Counted from the stretch's first letter, positions 13,680-25,418 are shown. The stretch: 64,000 bases of DNA from Epiperipatus broadwayi (GCA_028023455.1 JAQFVV010001014.1:62001-126000); one strand, 5' to 3'. Notes: generated by a model not told the origin, from the sequence alone. Numbers and translations are program-made.

Positions 13680-14307
13680 AAATATGAAAATGTTAAATAT
13701 AATATATAGAAAGAAAGTGGGAAAAAGAAATTGGCAGACACAAAAATAGCTTAAACATAATAAAACTTAATGGTTAAATAGATAACTATATGTGTTAAAT
13801 ACAAAAATTATAGAATATATTTTTAAGATAATATAATAAAATTTAATCAATCTGAGCTCTTGAATATACAACCTTTATCTTTATAACAAAATTTTTTATC
13901 CAATTTATCTAATTATTATGATGGGTCTATAAAAATTTAATAATCTCATATAGCACCGAATGTAGGCATGTTATACAAATTAATAAAATCAAACAAACTA
14001 CAGATAAATATTGATATTATAAAAATGAAATTATATATCATTTTGCCATAAGTTTCTTATGATAATTCTTTAACATTATGAAGTAATGAATAATTTTTTA
14101 TAACATTGAAATCATCATCACTGTCAACAATTATCAATCCACTGCAGGATGAAGGTCTCTCCAAGTTCAATCCATCTTCTCTGATCTCTAGGCTCTCTTC
14201 TCCACATCACCCATGCACACTTTTTTATTTCATCCATCCATCTCACATGTGGTTTCTTTCTGGGTTTTTACAATCTCTTGGAATTCAGTTTAAGATCAAA
14301 GTATCAG

Positions 14308-14311
<4 letters not shown>
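13680..14311. other. A+T-rich spacer, no gene seen
   Basis: No recognisable element except a somewhat less A+T-rich patch at 14.11-14.29 kb (TCTCC-rich, CCATGCACAC-like), whose origin I cannot assign. Confidence 0.5.

Positions 14312-14381
<70 letters not shown>
14312..14381. repeat. (AT)n microsatellite
   Basis: A pure AT dinucleotide run of about 70 bases directly abutting the first unit of the hammerhead-bearing tandem repeat. Confidence 0.97.
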
Positions 14382-14383
<2 letters not shown>

Positions 14384-14540
14384 TAATAAGTCAGATGTCA
14401 CATGACTTATATATTGCTTGCACTTACAAATATGTAAAATTAAGAGCATGCTAATTAGCTCTAAACAAGCTTCTTTTTTTTAAATTTATGATAAATGCTA
14501 CTATGAGAGAAGGCATTCAAATCATTTTTATCTTGGATTG

Positions 14541-14587
14541 TCCCCATCCCCAGACTGGTTTTGACCTATGGGTCTCTTCAGTAAGGA
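14541..14587 (-). ncRNA. Hammerhead-like motif, unit 1 (decayed)
   Basis: The minus strand reads CTGAAGA, then stem II GACC-CATA-GGTC, then AAAACC where a functional hammerhead needs GAAA. The flanks can pair as stem I (CCTTA with TGGGG). The G12-to-A change should abolish activity. Confidence 0.55.
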
Positions 14588-14968
14588 GTTGGAACATTAG
14601 ATTCAAAAAACCAACTCAAGCAAAGCATTTATCTAAAAGTTAATTGTTAGAAGAAGATCTGAAACTTTTAGACATCTACATGTCTTTAAAGTCACCTCTC
14701 CAACTGAAAAAGCATATGGGCCTGAACTTCATTCAGATACTCCATATATTAGTAGGCTAAGCCATTTATTTAGCCAAAGCCCCAACAGCAAAATAATAAT
14801 AGTAATAATAATAAGTCAGATATCACATGACTTATATATAGCTTGCACTTACAAATATGTAAAATTAAGAGCATGCTAATTAGCTCTAAACAAGCTTCTT
14901 TTTTTTTTAATTAATATGATAAATGCTACTATGAGAGAAGGCATTCAAATCATTTTTATCTTGGATTG

Positions 14969-15015
14969 TCCCCATCCCCAGACTGGTTTTGACCTATGGG
15001 TCTTTTCAGTAAGGA
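14969..15015 (-). ncRNA. Hammerhead-like motif, unit 2 (decayed)
   Basis: Same architecture as unit 1, but the core is CTGAAAA (the essential G8 is A) and the second box is AAAACC. Stem II GACC/GGTC is kept. Presumably inactive. Confidence 0.5.
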
Positions 15016-15389
15016 GTTGGAACATTGGATTCAAAAAACCAACTCAAGCAAAGCATTTATCTAAAAGTTAATTGTTAGAAGATCTGAAACTTTTAGACAT
15101 CTACATGTCTTTAAAGTCACCTCTCCAACTGAAAAAAGCATATGGGCCTGAACTTCATTCAGATACTCTATATATTAGTAGGCTAAGCCATTTATTTAGC
15201 CAAAGCCCCAACAGCAAAATAATAATAGTAATAATAATAAGTCAGATATCACATGACTTATATATAGCTTGCACTTACAAATATGTAAAATTAAGAGCAT
15301 GCTAATTAGCTCTAAACAAGCTTTTTTTTTAAATTTATGATAAATTCTACTACAAGCAAAGGCATTCAAATCATTTTTATCTTAGATTG

Positions 15390-15436
15390 TCCCCATCCCC
15401 AGACTGGTTTCGACCTATAGGTCTCTTCAGTGAGGA
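15390..15436 (-). ncRNA. Hammerhead-like ribozyme motif, unit 3 (core intact)
   Basis: On the minus strand the two invariant boxes are both present: CTGAAGA and GAAAC, separated by a perfect stem II, GACC-TATA-GGTC. Stem I can form between TCCTCA just before the core and TGGGGA after it (6 pairs, one G-U). Stem III would be short, as in type I hammerheads of retroelements. The weak point is the cleavage triplet, which reads GGA rather than the usual GUH, so self-cleavage is uncertain. Confidence 0.6.
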
Positions 15437-15762
15437 GTTGGGACATTAGATTCAAAAAACCAACTCAAGCAAAGCATTTATCTAAATGTTAATTGTTAGA
15501 AGAAGATCTGAAACTTTTAGACATCTACATGTTTTTAAAGTCAGCTCTCCAACTGAAAAAATCATATGGGCCTGAACTTCATTAAATGGCTAAGCCTACT
15601 AATATATGGAGTATCTGAATAAAGTTGAGGACCTTATGATTTTTTCAGTTGGAGAGCTGACTTTAAAGACATGTAGATGTCTAAAAGTTTCAGATTTTCT
15701 TCTAACAATTAATTTTAGATAAATGCTTTGCTTGAGTTGGTTTTTTGAATCTAATGTCCGAA

Positions 15763-15811
15763 TTTCTCACTGAAGAGACCCATAGGTTGAAACCGGTTTG
15801 GGGATGGGAAC
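15763..15811 (+). ncRNA. Hammerhead-like ribozyme motif, inverted unit
   Basis: The plus strand carries CTGAAGA, stem II GACC-CATA-GGTT (last pair G-U) and GAAACC. Stem I here is TTCTCA with TGGGAA. Compared with unit 3 (TCCTCA with TGGGGA), one C-G pair has become T-A, a compensating double change that supports a real helix. The predicted cleavage triplet again reads GGA. Confidence 0.6.
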
Positions 15812-15929
15812 AATCCAAGATAAAAATGATTTGAATGCCTTCTCTTGTAGTAGCATTTATCATAAATTTAAAAAAAAATTGTTTAGAGCTAATTAGCATG
15901 CATTTAATTTTATATATATATAAACAATC

Positions 15930-17275
15930 TAAGCTTAACAGTACTGACATTCTAAATACTTTTATTAACTTATTTGAAATATGATATTAGTAAAATTGAA
16001 TATCTTATAAAACATCATTAAAATTTATAATAAGTCATTGTACACAAAAAATTGCTTCACCCTGGAATTCTTTGAAAAATCATCTAGAGAATTACTTAAA
16101 ACAGAAAATAATAGATTGTTTTTAAAGAATATTATTTTTTTATTTCAAAATATTTTATTTAAATATTATACATTATCTTAAAAATTGATAAAATTTAATA
16201 CATTACAAATCATATAATATTTTATATGTATATAAGTGATTTTATTACAGAAATAATAAATTAACATTCTTATTCAGCTTATATTTTTTTCAAAATGATT
16301 TTTAAATAATTAATAATCTTAGTTTATTGTTGTGAATGTAGATTGTGCATGCATGTTTATTTTTGTCTAATTTTTAATTTAGAAATATTATTTTAAAATT
16401 TGATTTTAAAATTTCACTTAATAATCATTTATTAATGAGATCATTTATTATAATGCTAAATAAATAAATGAAAAACGATTTATTTTAGGATGTATAATTT
16501 TATATTTTAATTGTATTAAACTGTATAATTTTATTTTAAAAACTAAAATATTTATTTAATATTTTAAATTATAAATATTCTAACTTGAAATATTTTATTT
16601 ATAAAGAACATTGTAACATCTAAAAAGAACAATAATAACAAATGTGTTATTGCACAAATATTTAAACAACGAGATTCTATTTCAAAAAAGGGGACTTTAG
16701 TACATTACTATGGTGAGAATGACTTAAATATGACATGGGAAAGAAAAGTTTATAAGTATAACTGAACTTATTTATATACTGACATTTATATTCATGCAGA
16801 CATTTCTTCAATATATTTCTATGCTTTATTTTAAAAAATACAAGGAAGCCACAATGTCAACAATAATGGACTACAAGAATTTTAAATATCTGCCTAGAAG
16901 GTTATGTCTTGTAAGTTGCTTTGAAATCATACCATCCACAGATCGTTATTTAAAACAAGAATGCTCTAAGCTATTTTGAATAAAGAACACTAACAAACCT
17001 AATTCATCAAAATTCATAAAGGAGTTGCTGCTAAACTTTATCATTTAAAAATAAAAATTAAAAAATAGAAAACAAAAACCCACAATGTAAAAAACCACTT
17101 ATTGTCTATATACCATTGTTAATATTTTTTTCTCAGAAAAAAATATATCATCATAGAATTCTTTGGAAAATCATCAAAGGAATTACTTAAACAGAAAAAT
17201 ATACACTTTTTAAAAAGCATTAATTTTCTATTTAATAGTATTTTGCAATTGTTTTCATTATTTTAATATATATAT
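15930..17275. other. A+T-rich spacer with a ~110-bp direct repeat
   Basis: A segment around 16058-16165 (GGAATTCTTTGAAAAATCAT onward) recurs at about 17153-17260 in the same orientation with around 80% similarity. The second copy ends close to the left terminus of the 17.3-kb inverted-repeat element. Otherwise no gene or element is recognised. Confidence 0.55.
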
Positions 17276-17609
17276 ATTGTAATGGGCATATATGCTGTTA
17301 CATTATTATAATAAGTAAAATTATAAATAATAAATAAAAAGTTCGCAAATAAATACTTCTCTTTTAAGAATTAAATTTGAAAATTAAAAGTCATGTAAAC
17401 TCGTATATATATAAAATCGCACAGATGGAAAATTATTAAAAAAAAACTTTATTTTAAAACTAAATTTTCAAAAAAAACTTAAAGATAAAAATATATCTTT
17501 AAGAATGTAAAATAATTAATTCTATTATGTAAAAGGCTAAAAAATGGAAATTATTATTTTTAATTAGTCTTAAGTAAACTAGCCCTTGGGCATCTCAAAA
17601 TTTATATAT

Positions 17610-17712
17610 TTTTTTTCATGTCATAGCATCATCCAGGAGGTGAACCCACAACCATCTGCAACCAACTACTTGCTTGCAAAGTGGCTGTGATGACAGAAAA
17701 CTGTAAACTTTC
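17610..17712 (-). mobile_element. tRNA-derived SINE fragment
   Basis: Minus-strand sequence ends with GTGGGTTCACCTCCTGG, close to the tRNA T-arm/B-box consensus GGTTCRANNCC, followed by GATGCTATGACATGAAAAA and an A/T tail. The SINE copies at 45.7 and 54.0 kb end in a similar way (CAACGC..TTGACATA..A-rich). The A box is not clear. Confidence 0.45.
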
Positions 17713-18257
17713 AATACACCCTGACCATTATTATTGTCTCTTTTTTCTATATTTCATTCTAACACTAAGCTGACACAATTATAACGCTTGGGGTGTATTG
17801 GAAGTTTATAGTCTTACCGCATCTGCCATACAAGGGTGCCATCAGGCCATTTGAACCTGGAAAATTTATATAGTAGGCAGATATGTACTGTTAAGATTCA
17901 ATTTTACTTTTATTATGACCGTTATACCCCAGTCACTAGCTCACGGAGCAGCAGAGATAATATATTTTAATTTTAAAGAAATAAAGATTATAAATAAAAT
18001 AAGCCATTGCCAGATTAACAATACACAGAAATATTTATTTTGCACATATATAAAATTTAGAAATATTTATTTTAGTATGTTTACTTGAGAATTTAATTTA
18101 TATTTTAACTTTTTATTTTAAAAGTGTGCATAGATGAATTTATTAATATTTTATTAGAGTGTCGAGTATGGATAGACTACATAGATTGTACTTGAAAAGA
18201 AAATATTCTATATTCCTTATTTAACCCTCAGCTAAAAGTTTGCAAACTAGCATCAAT

Positions 18258-18638
18258 CTATCTGATATATTGATGTATTGAATGCAGCATGAATATGACA
18301 GCACAATACCCTATTGTCAGGAATGCACATCTGAACAGCATGGTTATAGAGAAGAAATTGTCTCTCATCCAGTACAGGAATGTTACATCTGTCTGATGAA
18401 AAGAACAATAAAATAAATAAATAGAAAACTCCATAGGAAGGGATTGCTGTTCTTTTTGCTGACTTACCATCCCATTCCATAGGCTAAAGGCATGATCCAA
18501 GGAGCAGGAAATATGTCTGCTTGCAATGGTCAATAAGAATGGGATTGCTTTTTCCAAGTGCAACATAAAAGTGATCCTGCACATAGTGGATCTTCGTGCT
18601 ACATTTATATCCAATCCATTGACCCAATTTAACTGCAA
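18258..18638 (-). other. Unrecognised 126-codon open frame inside TIR element
   Basis: An open minus-strand frame that is less A+T-driven than most here, with varied residues including RRSTMCRITFMLHLEKAIPF near the start. It overlaps a second frame at 18253-18480. I recognise no domain, DDE/D triad or zinc knuckle. It may be captured host sequence or chance. Its position between the long inverted repeats makes it the only candidate coding content of that element. Confidence 0.3.
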
Positions 18639-18978
18639 AACAAATAATCTAAGATTTACTTCTCCCTTAAACTAACATAACTTTGTGAATCTAAGCAGTT
18701 ATTCATGCCTGCCTTAAAGTTAACATGATTTAATTAAAAGTTTTAGCTTATGTAAACAAATAAAATAAACAAAGAACAGAAAAATTAAATTAATGGAAAT
18801 GATTTGTTAAAAAAACATTCAATAAAAATAATTATTAATAATTTAATTTGGTCAGATAGAAATTCATATTTAAATACTGAAATAATTTTATAGTTAAAGT
18901 TCATTAGAGTTCATAAAGTTCTTACAGTTTTAAAAAGAAAAAGTCCATACTTTCTAGTTCTTGTATTTGGATCAAGTG

Positions 18979-19230
18979 TTAATTCCCATGACATCCTGAG
19001 GAGACTGTTATGCTGTTGGCAGTTCTATTTGTATTTATCTGGAGGTCCTTTACTGTAGCAGGTATGGTTGTTTGCAGGATTTTATTGCAGGGTCTTGGTG
19101 TCCTGGGGTCTGTAATATAGGAAAATGATATTTCATTTTTTTTTTTAGAAAACTGAAGGAATTGAAAGTGTGTCTTTTCAATCCCTTCTTCTTTAACTCT
19201 CCCTGCACTAACACATATAACCCACATCAT
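18979..19230 (-). other. Unrecognised 83-codon open frame with exon-like edge
   Basis: Minus-strand frame. Its second half (PRTPRPCNKILQTTIPATVK onward) lies after TATATTACAG, a sequence that looks like a 3' splice site. That could mean a captured exon inside the inverted-repeat element, but no protein family is recognised and no matching donor-side exon was found. Confidence 0.25.
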
Positions 19231-19739
19231 AAAAATTTTCCAATCTTTTCCTTTTTATATTAAAATCGTGGACTGACTGGACATGACATCATGATGATAA
19301 TGATCCTTTCTCTGTGGTCTGTTTCCTGAGGGATTTTTTTATTGGCTATTCTGTTCTTGTTTTTCTCCCCTATCTGACCTTTAATTATAAATTTTGAGAT
19401 GTCCAAGGGCTAGTTTACTTAAGACTAATTAAAAATAATCATTTCCATTTTTTAGTCTTTTACACAATAGAATTAATTATTTTACATTCTTAAAGATATA
19501 TTTTTTCTTCAAATCTTTAGTTTTTTTTGAAAATTTAGTTTTAAAATACTTTTTTTAAATAAAGTTTTCTTTTAATAATTTTTCATCTGTGCAATTTTAT
19601 ATATATACTAGTCTAAATGACTTTTAATTTTCCATTTTTAATTCTTAAAAAAGAAGTTTTTATTTGCGAACTTTTTATTTTTAATTTGTAATTTTACTTA
19701 TTATAATAATGTAACAGCATGTATGCTCATTACAATATA

Positions 19740-21090
19740 TTATATGCATAGACTATTGTTTGCTATGCATGTATATTATACATTATTTTAAAAGAAAATT
19801 ATTTCAGGAAATAGGTATCTTTATAAATTTGAACCTATATTTATATTTAGTATTGAACTATTATATTATTAACCTGAAGGTTTGTTCTTAGAGTAAGATT
19901 GTTAATTTTTTTTGATTAATACTTAGGATTATTTATTTATATATACTACTATGTTTTTGTTTATCTTTAAAATATTTTCCAATATTCTGTGGTAATACAT
20001 TTTCCTTAGCTATTTGGTATTTTATTGTTATATAGAAGAACAATGTCCCTATGACATATATTTACATATAAATGCATTAAAGCCACATATTTGTAGTGAT
20101 AGTAAATTAGTAGAACTTGATGTATAAAACACTTGCATTAGATATTATATGACAAAGTAAAATATGTCAAATAAAATACCTTCTACAATGATATGATGTA
20201 AAAGCTGGAAAATGAATATCATTAAAAACTGATGTAGTAATTTTGTAAATGTTAAGGGCTAGATAAAACACACTAAATAGTTATATTTAATTTTAGCCAA
20301 TAAACATCACATGATCACTATATGTATAGTGATTTTTGCCTGTTCGTATATTTAATTTTCTTGAATCAAATCTTACGCTTATTTTAAATAACTCTTTTTT
20401 ATTCATATTGATAATGTGCAACAACATATGTGTTAAACCATCTATACACTCTTTGAATATAAAAATTCAAATGGTTTTAAAATATTATTATCATATTTAG
20501 AATATGTATTCAAGTAAACATCCTCTTATTTATTCATATATTCGTTTGTTTTATTATTATTTATATTTATTTTAAAGTAAATAAAGCATATTTTATTTTA
20601 TTTCAATTAGTTTAATTTTCATATTTGTATATTTATATCATCACATTATTTAATAAATCATATGGTCACATAAATTTTATCATATTCCACATTTTTTTTA
20701 AATTTCTGAGAATTATAGTCTATTTATTTATTTATTTCATATAAGTTAGTTATTTAAATCCATACTTTAAGAATATATAAACATTTACTTATAAATAAAC
20801 TTGGATCCAATAATATTGTTTTGATATCTAGCTATATGTTAGTGGTTAAATTTGTTAGTTATTTATTTATAATATCGAATGCATGAAAACTAATTTCCCT
20901 TTATTTGATCAGTTAGAATTTGGCCACCAGTGTATTGGCTATAATTAATATGTTTGATAATGAGCCAGACTACTTTTATACTGCTACGATATATGTTAGA
21001 AAAATTGGGTCCTCCCAACAGAAAAACCATAAATATTACACACAAGCATTGAAAGTGTATTTGTCTCAATTAATTCTATTTAAAAATCTT
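19740..21090. other. A+T-rich DNA, no gene seen
   Basis: No supported feature. Short frames are composition-driven. Confidence 0.55.
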
Positions 21091-21094
21091 TAAA

Positions 21095-21430
21095 CTTTGT
21101 TTCAGCACATTATCTTAGTATTAACAATGGCAAAGTACTAAGATATATATATTCATGTTGTAACTTACTAAAAATTGACCATTTGTTAGTTTGCTTTCAG
21201 AACAGGTTATATTTAGCTGTTTAATGAGATTTATTTAACCTATGTTGATTTAATAATTTTCACTCTTTGTAGTCAAGTTGCACTCTTTAGTGACTATACA
21301 AACATACTAGTCCAAACATAAAGGTTCATTTCTACCTTTATTGATTAAAGGAGGTTGCCTTGACAACAGATTGAGATGGTTGATTGTTATTGATGTTGGT
21401 ATTGTTTAAGAGTTGACTGATTTATGTATT
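21095..21430 (-). pseudogene. LINE fragment (minus strand)
   Basis: On the minus strand, one frame reads NNTNIN-like residues and then LLSRQPPLINKGRNEPLCLD, which closely follows the corresponding part of the 3.6-kb LINE (FSRQPPFNNKDG..SCLDPVCPLC). Downstream the frame breaks before the zinc knuckle can be read. This is a 5'- and 3'-truncated, mutated copy of the same non-LTR family. Confidence 0.55.
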
Positions 21431-21439
21431 TAAATTACA

Positions 21440-23175
21440 CACACACACATTTTTATATATTGTAACCTTCCCTTCAATTTTTTCAACATACCTCTCTACC
21501 TTACCCTACCCTCTATATTGTACTGCTACTACACTAGCTCAATAATAAACCATCAAGAATAACAAACATAATGTATAAGAAAGACTCTTTATGGGCTTAA
21601 AACTTGCTAAATATTAAAACATAAGATAGACTTTAGGGATGATTACTAGGAAATGGTTTTAGCACTGAGAAGTATATAAAATACACTCCACATTAGCAAT
21701 GCTATTGTGACAATTCTCCTACTACTATTCTATTATAATCATTAGGAAAACTCTCACAACAAGAATGACTAACATGATATTTCATTTAAATAATGAAATA
21801 CCTACTCTTCTACAATTTAAGAATTCTAAAAATAAAAACATTAACCAAATCACATTTACAATAATTGATGCTATCCTATGGCTATCTCAGAGATCCTAAG
21901 TATTCTATTCTAAAATTCAATGTAACAATTAGATTGATAATTAAATAATTGAATTGCAAGAGGAATTTTACTGGGATCCAACCATTTAATAAAACATGCT
22001 TACTATTACAAACCATGATCAACCTGCCATTGGAAACTTGTCTATCTATAATAATAAGAAATGAACATTAACACCCATTATCTACTCATTACCTTCCCTT
22101 AAATAATTTAATCTACTTTTCCTAAAATTTATTCTCATGCGTTAAATTACTCTAGAATACTTATTTTCTTATAATCAAAGCTTCATCACTCTATTATTAT
22201 CTACCAAGTCTAATTCAATGAAATACATCTCTTAATTAGTTAGCATTTACCCACTGTAATTAACTCCTTCAGAATTACAAACCGTAAAATATATTTGGTT
22301 AGTAACTTGTACTCTGAAATTATATAATACTTTCAAATTATATTTCAACTTGAATTATAAAATTAGAATATGACTCTCAAACATATTGCTAATTTCTATT
22401 ATATGCTCTCTCTTTTGTAATATTTAATAGTATTTTTCATATGGGTCTTCAAAATTCTTTTGCATCTAATAAAAACATCCACAAACTCTCTTTATTATTG
22501 TTATTATTTAAAGCAATTGATAGTTAATGTATTAATTATAAACTCTTAAGCATAGCTTCTCAAATAAGGCATGTACTCATAATTTGGTATGTATGGTTTT
22601 ATGTAGATAATGTGCTTTATTGATATGACCTTCTAATGGAAATGACTCTCAGACACAATGAAATTAATACTACAAAGTTTAAATCAAAATGATAGTTTAT
22701 TTATAATAGTACTAAAAAACAACAAACAAATATGAACATTAGGTTAAATATTTCATTAACAATAAAAAAAAGCATGAAAACTGTTTATACATTGATAAAA
22801 AATTATTTACATTTTTTACAAATAAACTTCGACATTATTATATACCAGTAACCCTTGCCTGAGTTTGTCTTTTAGTTCTTTTGAAATTATAAATTTATTA
22901 TTTTATTATGTATGCTTTCATACTAATCTGATATATTAGCATCATTCATGAGTTATCTAGGATTGTCACACTCATTTTCCATATTGCCTGATATTTTGTA
23001 ACTCCCAATATATTGATCATCTTGTAATAGTTAAATGTTATTTCATATTTAAAATTTGGTTTAAAATATTATACTTCCATCTTATTAACAAAGTTATTAC
23101 TGATGGGGTAAATATAAAAAAAATTAAAAAAATATTTATGATGTATTTAAAATGAATAATAAATTAGGATTCTTA

Positions 23176-23178
<3 letters not shown>
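21440..23178. other. Unassigned sequence after ATTGTAAC border
   Basis: ATTGTAAC at 21459 follows a (CA)n/(TA)n tract. The next ~900 bases have slightly more C than the surroundings on the plus strand, but no LTR, TIR partner or protein similarity was found. No gene seen. Confidence 0.4.

Positions 23179-23254
<76 letters not shown>
23179..23254. repeat. (AT)n microsatellite
   Basis: Pure TA/AT dinucleotide run of about 76 bases. Confidence 0.97.
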
Positions 23255-23256
<2 letters not shown>

Positions 23257-23259
23257 GCA

Positions 23260-24094
23260 ATTCATTTATGCATTCATTCTCTCTCTTACTTGTGTTTTCT
23301 GTTAATCTTAGGTCTCAGTTATTTTTGTTCATATGATCATTTATTCAAGTTTTATTCAACTATATAGAACATTTGTTTAATACATGGTTCTACTACCTAC
23401 CTATAGGCTGATCGGTCCAGACTTAGGAAGAAAAAACTATAGAATCCTTTAAAATATTATGTCTACCTTTGATGCTTGCTATATTATTTAGTATGAAACT
23501 TTATAAAGATGAGCATCCTAATAGAGAGACAGAGATTTCTTTTATTTATGAGGGGTCATATTTTGGGAGGTAATCATTTTCTTAATGAACTCACCCCAAT
23601 TTTATCCTGGCTTTTTTAATCAGCACTTACGATATGTACCGCGCTCATTTCTTTGCCGAAAATCCTTCCATTTCATTCTAATAACTTTCTGGGTATCACA
23701 AACATTACACCCACTTAACTATTCATCAGTTTTTCAGGATGATATTTTATATATCCTACCCCAGAATTTTAACTCACTTCTCCTGCAGGATATGTAGCAT
23801 CTAAGATTCTACCAATTGTATACCAATAATATAATATATTCTTCCCATGAAATACTTTCCTATTTATATTTGCAGTTATGTCACAAAACAAATAATCTAT
23901 TTTTATTATTATTATCAATAAGATTTTTTTCTCTAACAAATGTGATTATGATATTTATTGTCTTACATTAACATTCACTCTTTGTTGCTCTCATAGATAT
24001 TATATTTTATGACATGTTTATTATTCTTTTCTGGGAATTTATTAGATTTTATTCATGATCACTAGTTCATTTCACTTTTTGTTAAATATGTTTT
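23260..24094. other. No gene seen
   Basis: A 70-codon plus-strand frame at 23585-23797 shows no domain that I recognise. Remaining sequence is A+T rich and unassigned. Confidence 0.45.
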
Positions 24095-24114
24095 AACAAA
24101 AATAAATTTGAATA
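24095..24114 (+). repeat. LINE target-site duplication, left copy
   Basis: The 20 bases AACAAAAATAAATTTGAATA are repeated exactly at 25399-25418. They bracket the LINE fragment and end next to its RT-coding 5' truncation point. Confidence 0.85.
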
Positions 24115-25398
24115 TCATTTACAAATAAATCACAACAAATCAGCTATCTGGCAGATAAAGTCAGGAAAACAAATACCATATACCTATACTGCCAAACCAC
24201 AAATATTCTTGGGGTTTCCCATCTTCAAATCATCAATGGCAATGGCCAGAGAAATACAGGACGGTATCCTCCAAACAACAGTGCACATCGCCACTTCTCT
24301 CTCTAGAGTCTATCTCTCACTATATGGAAAGGTAGGGCTCCTGAATATGACAATATTACCAAAAATTACATATTACCTGCCCTTCATCAAACTAACCAGT
24401 TTCAGAACAAGATTAATCGCCTATGTACCAAACTCTTCTGGAGAGGGGAGACTGTGGCCATCAGCCTCTGACAAATCCAGCTGCCTTGGGGTTTCAATGG
24501 CTTGTCTTTCCACTCTATTCAAGCAGCCATCCTCCAAAAAACACACAATATGCTACATAATTTGATACATTCCTTTAGCTATAACAACATCACTGAAAAG
24601 ATTTCCCCAAATCGACCCCCCATCAGGGAAAACACCATGGATATCATCTCTTATCAATCTTTTAAGTCAATTCAAACCAATCATGGACACCAATCTCAAC
24701 TTTTAAAATCACCTTGTGGGGTGCATACCACCTAATCAACCCACATCCACAACCTCCTGAAAGTAGCCTCAACCTCACAAACCAAAAATTAATTACCCAC
24801 TTTAAGATGGTGTCTGGAGCCCAAATATCTAGACTTCATCAACAAAATTAACCTTAGCATGCTTCCTACAAATTGGTTCCTATTTTACTAAAAAGGTAAC
24901 TCCAACATTGATCCAACCTGCAGTTTATGTTCTCATGAAGAGGGAACCATTGAGCACTTCATATATCACTGTCCAAACCTTAAAACAGTCAGAGATATAG
25001 TCTTCACCAACTCCAATATCAGACCGGACCTAATTCTCTTGCCCATAAAAGCGATCCACACCGGAACATTTGCTATCATTAGACTATCCATTTTCATTCT
25101 CTATGCAATCTGGGTAGTACGTTGCAAGTTGATAATGGAACTGCCCTACCTAGACCCAGATCTGTTGTTCTGCAAACCAATAAAGAAAATCAGGAAAAGA
25201 GATGAGCTCATCTCTCCCAGAAAATCCTTTGAGGACAACTGGAACCTATTCACCCTTCCCACTTATAACAACAGAACAACAAACATGCTGGCTTACTAAA
25301 CCACTCATAAGAACTCTCAGAACTCAGCATAACCTCATTTAACCTTGTATATATTCTTTCTAATTTGTACACAAAGTGATTAATAAATATATTTTTGA
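24115..25398 (+). pseudogene. 5'-truncated LINE insertion (RT thumb to 3' UTR)
   Basis: A single retrotransposition event, bracketed by a 20-bp target-site duplication. From about 24130, frames read the end of a reverse transcriptase: LGFPIFKSSMAMAREI, then SRVYLSLYGKVGLLNMTILP and KITYYLPF, the conserved post-catalytic region. After frameshifts come NWFLFY and a knuckle C-X2-C-X8-H-X4-C at about 24922-24973 (CSLCSHEEGTIEHFIYHC). The tail holds IRLSIFILYAIWVVRCKL and KIRKRDE and ends with a stop at 25297-25299. The 3' UTR is short, with AATAAATAT near 25383. The catalytic RT domain and any endonuclease are missing. The family is consistent with L1/Tx1-like LINEs, from the zinc-knuckle C-terminus only. 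Confidence 0.85.
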
Positions 25399-25418
25399 AA
25401 CAAAAATAAATTTGAATA
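25399..25418 (+). repeat. LINE target-site duplication, right copy
   Basis: Exact repeat of 24095-24114, immediately after the LINE 3' end. The match ends at 25418, where the flanks diverge (TCATTT versus CCTTTT). Confidence 0.85.

Larger units (their letters stand above)
14382..15920. repeat. ~425-bp tandem satellite with an inverted last copy
   Basis: Three direct units begin with GTCAGAT at 14390, 14815 and 15241 (spacings 425 and 426). The third is cut at about 15585 and followed by an inverted copy to about 15920. Units are about 90-95% alike by eye. Each contains, on the satellite's sense strand, a hammerhead-like core (listed separately). A second block with period 421 lies at 54.9-55.7 kb. 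Open frames of 77-82 codons inside the units are not conserved as protein. The best interpretation is a PLE terminal-repeat-derived or retrozyme-like tandem repeat. Confidence 0.85.
17276..19736. mobile_element. 2.46-kb element with ~335-bp terminal inverted repeats
   Basis: The left repeat (17276-about 17608) and right repeat (about 19385-19736) are inverted copies starting ATTGTAATGRGCAT and sharing blocks such as CTAGCCCTTGGGCATCTC-like sequence at their inner ends. They are diverged by perhaps 10-15%. Flanks are TA-rich, so the target duplication cannot be read. The interior holds a SINE-like piece at 17.61-17.71 kb and two unrecognised minus-strand open frames (18258-18638 and 18979-19230), neither with transposase motifs I can see. 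It is probably a non-autonomous DNA transposon or foldback element. Confidence 0.7.

Noticed and set aside
14382-15920. CRISPR array
   Set aside because: Repeats are ~425 bp and nearly contiguous. There are no short repeats with unique spacers and no cas genes, and the genome is animal.
15072-15950. 77- and 82-codon frames inside the satellite as genes
   Set aside because: They are not kept between units and simply overlap the hammerhead repeat on opposite strands.
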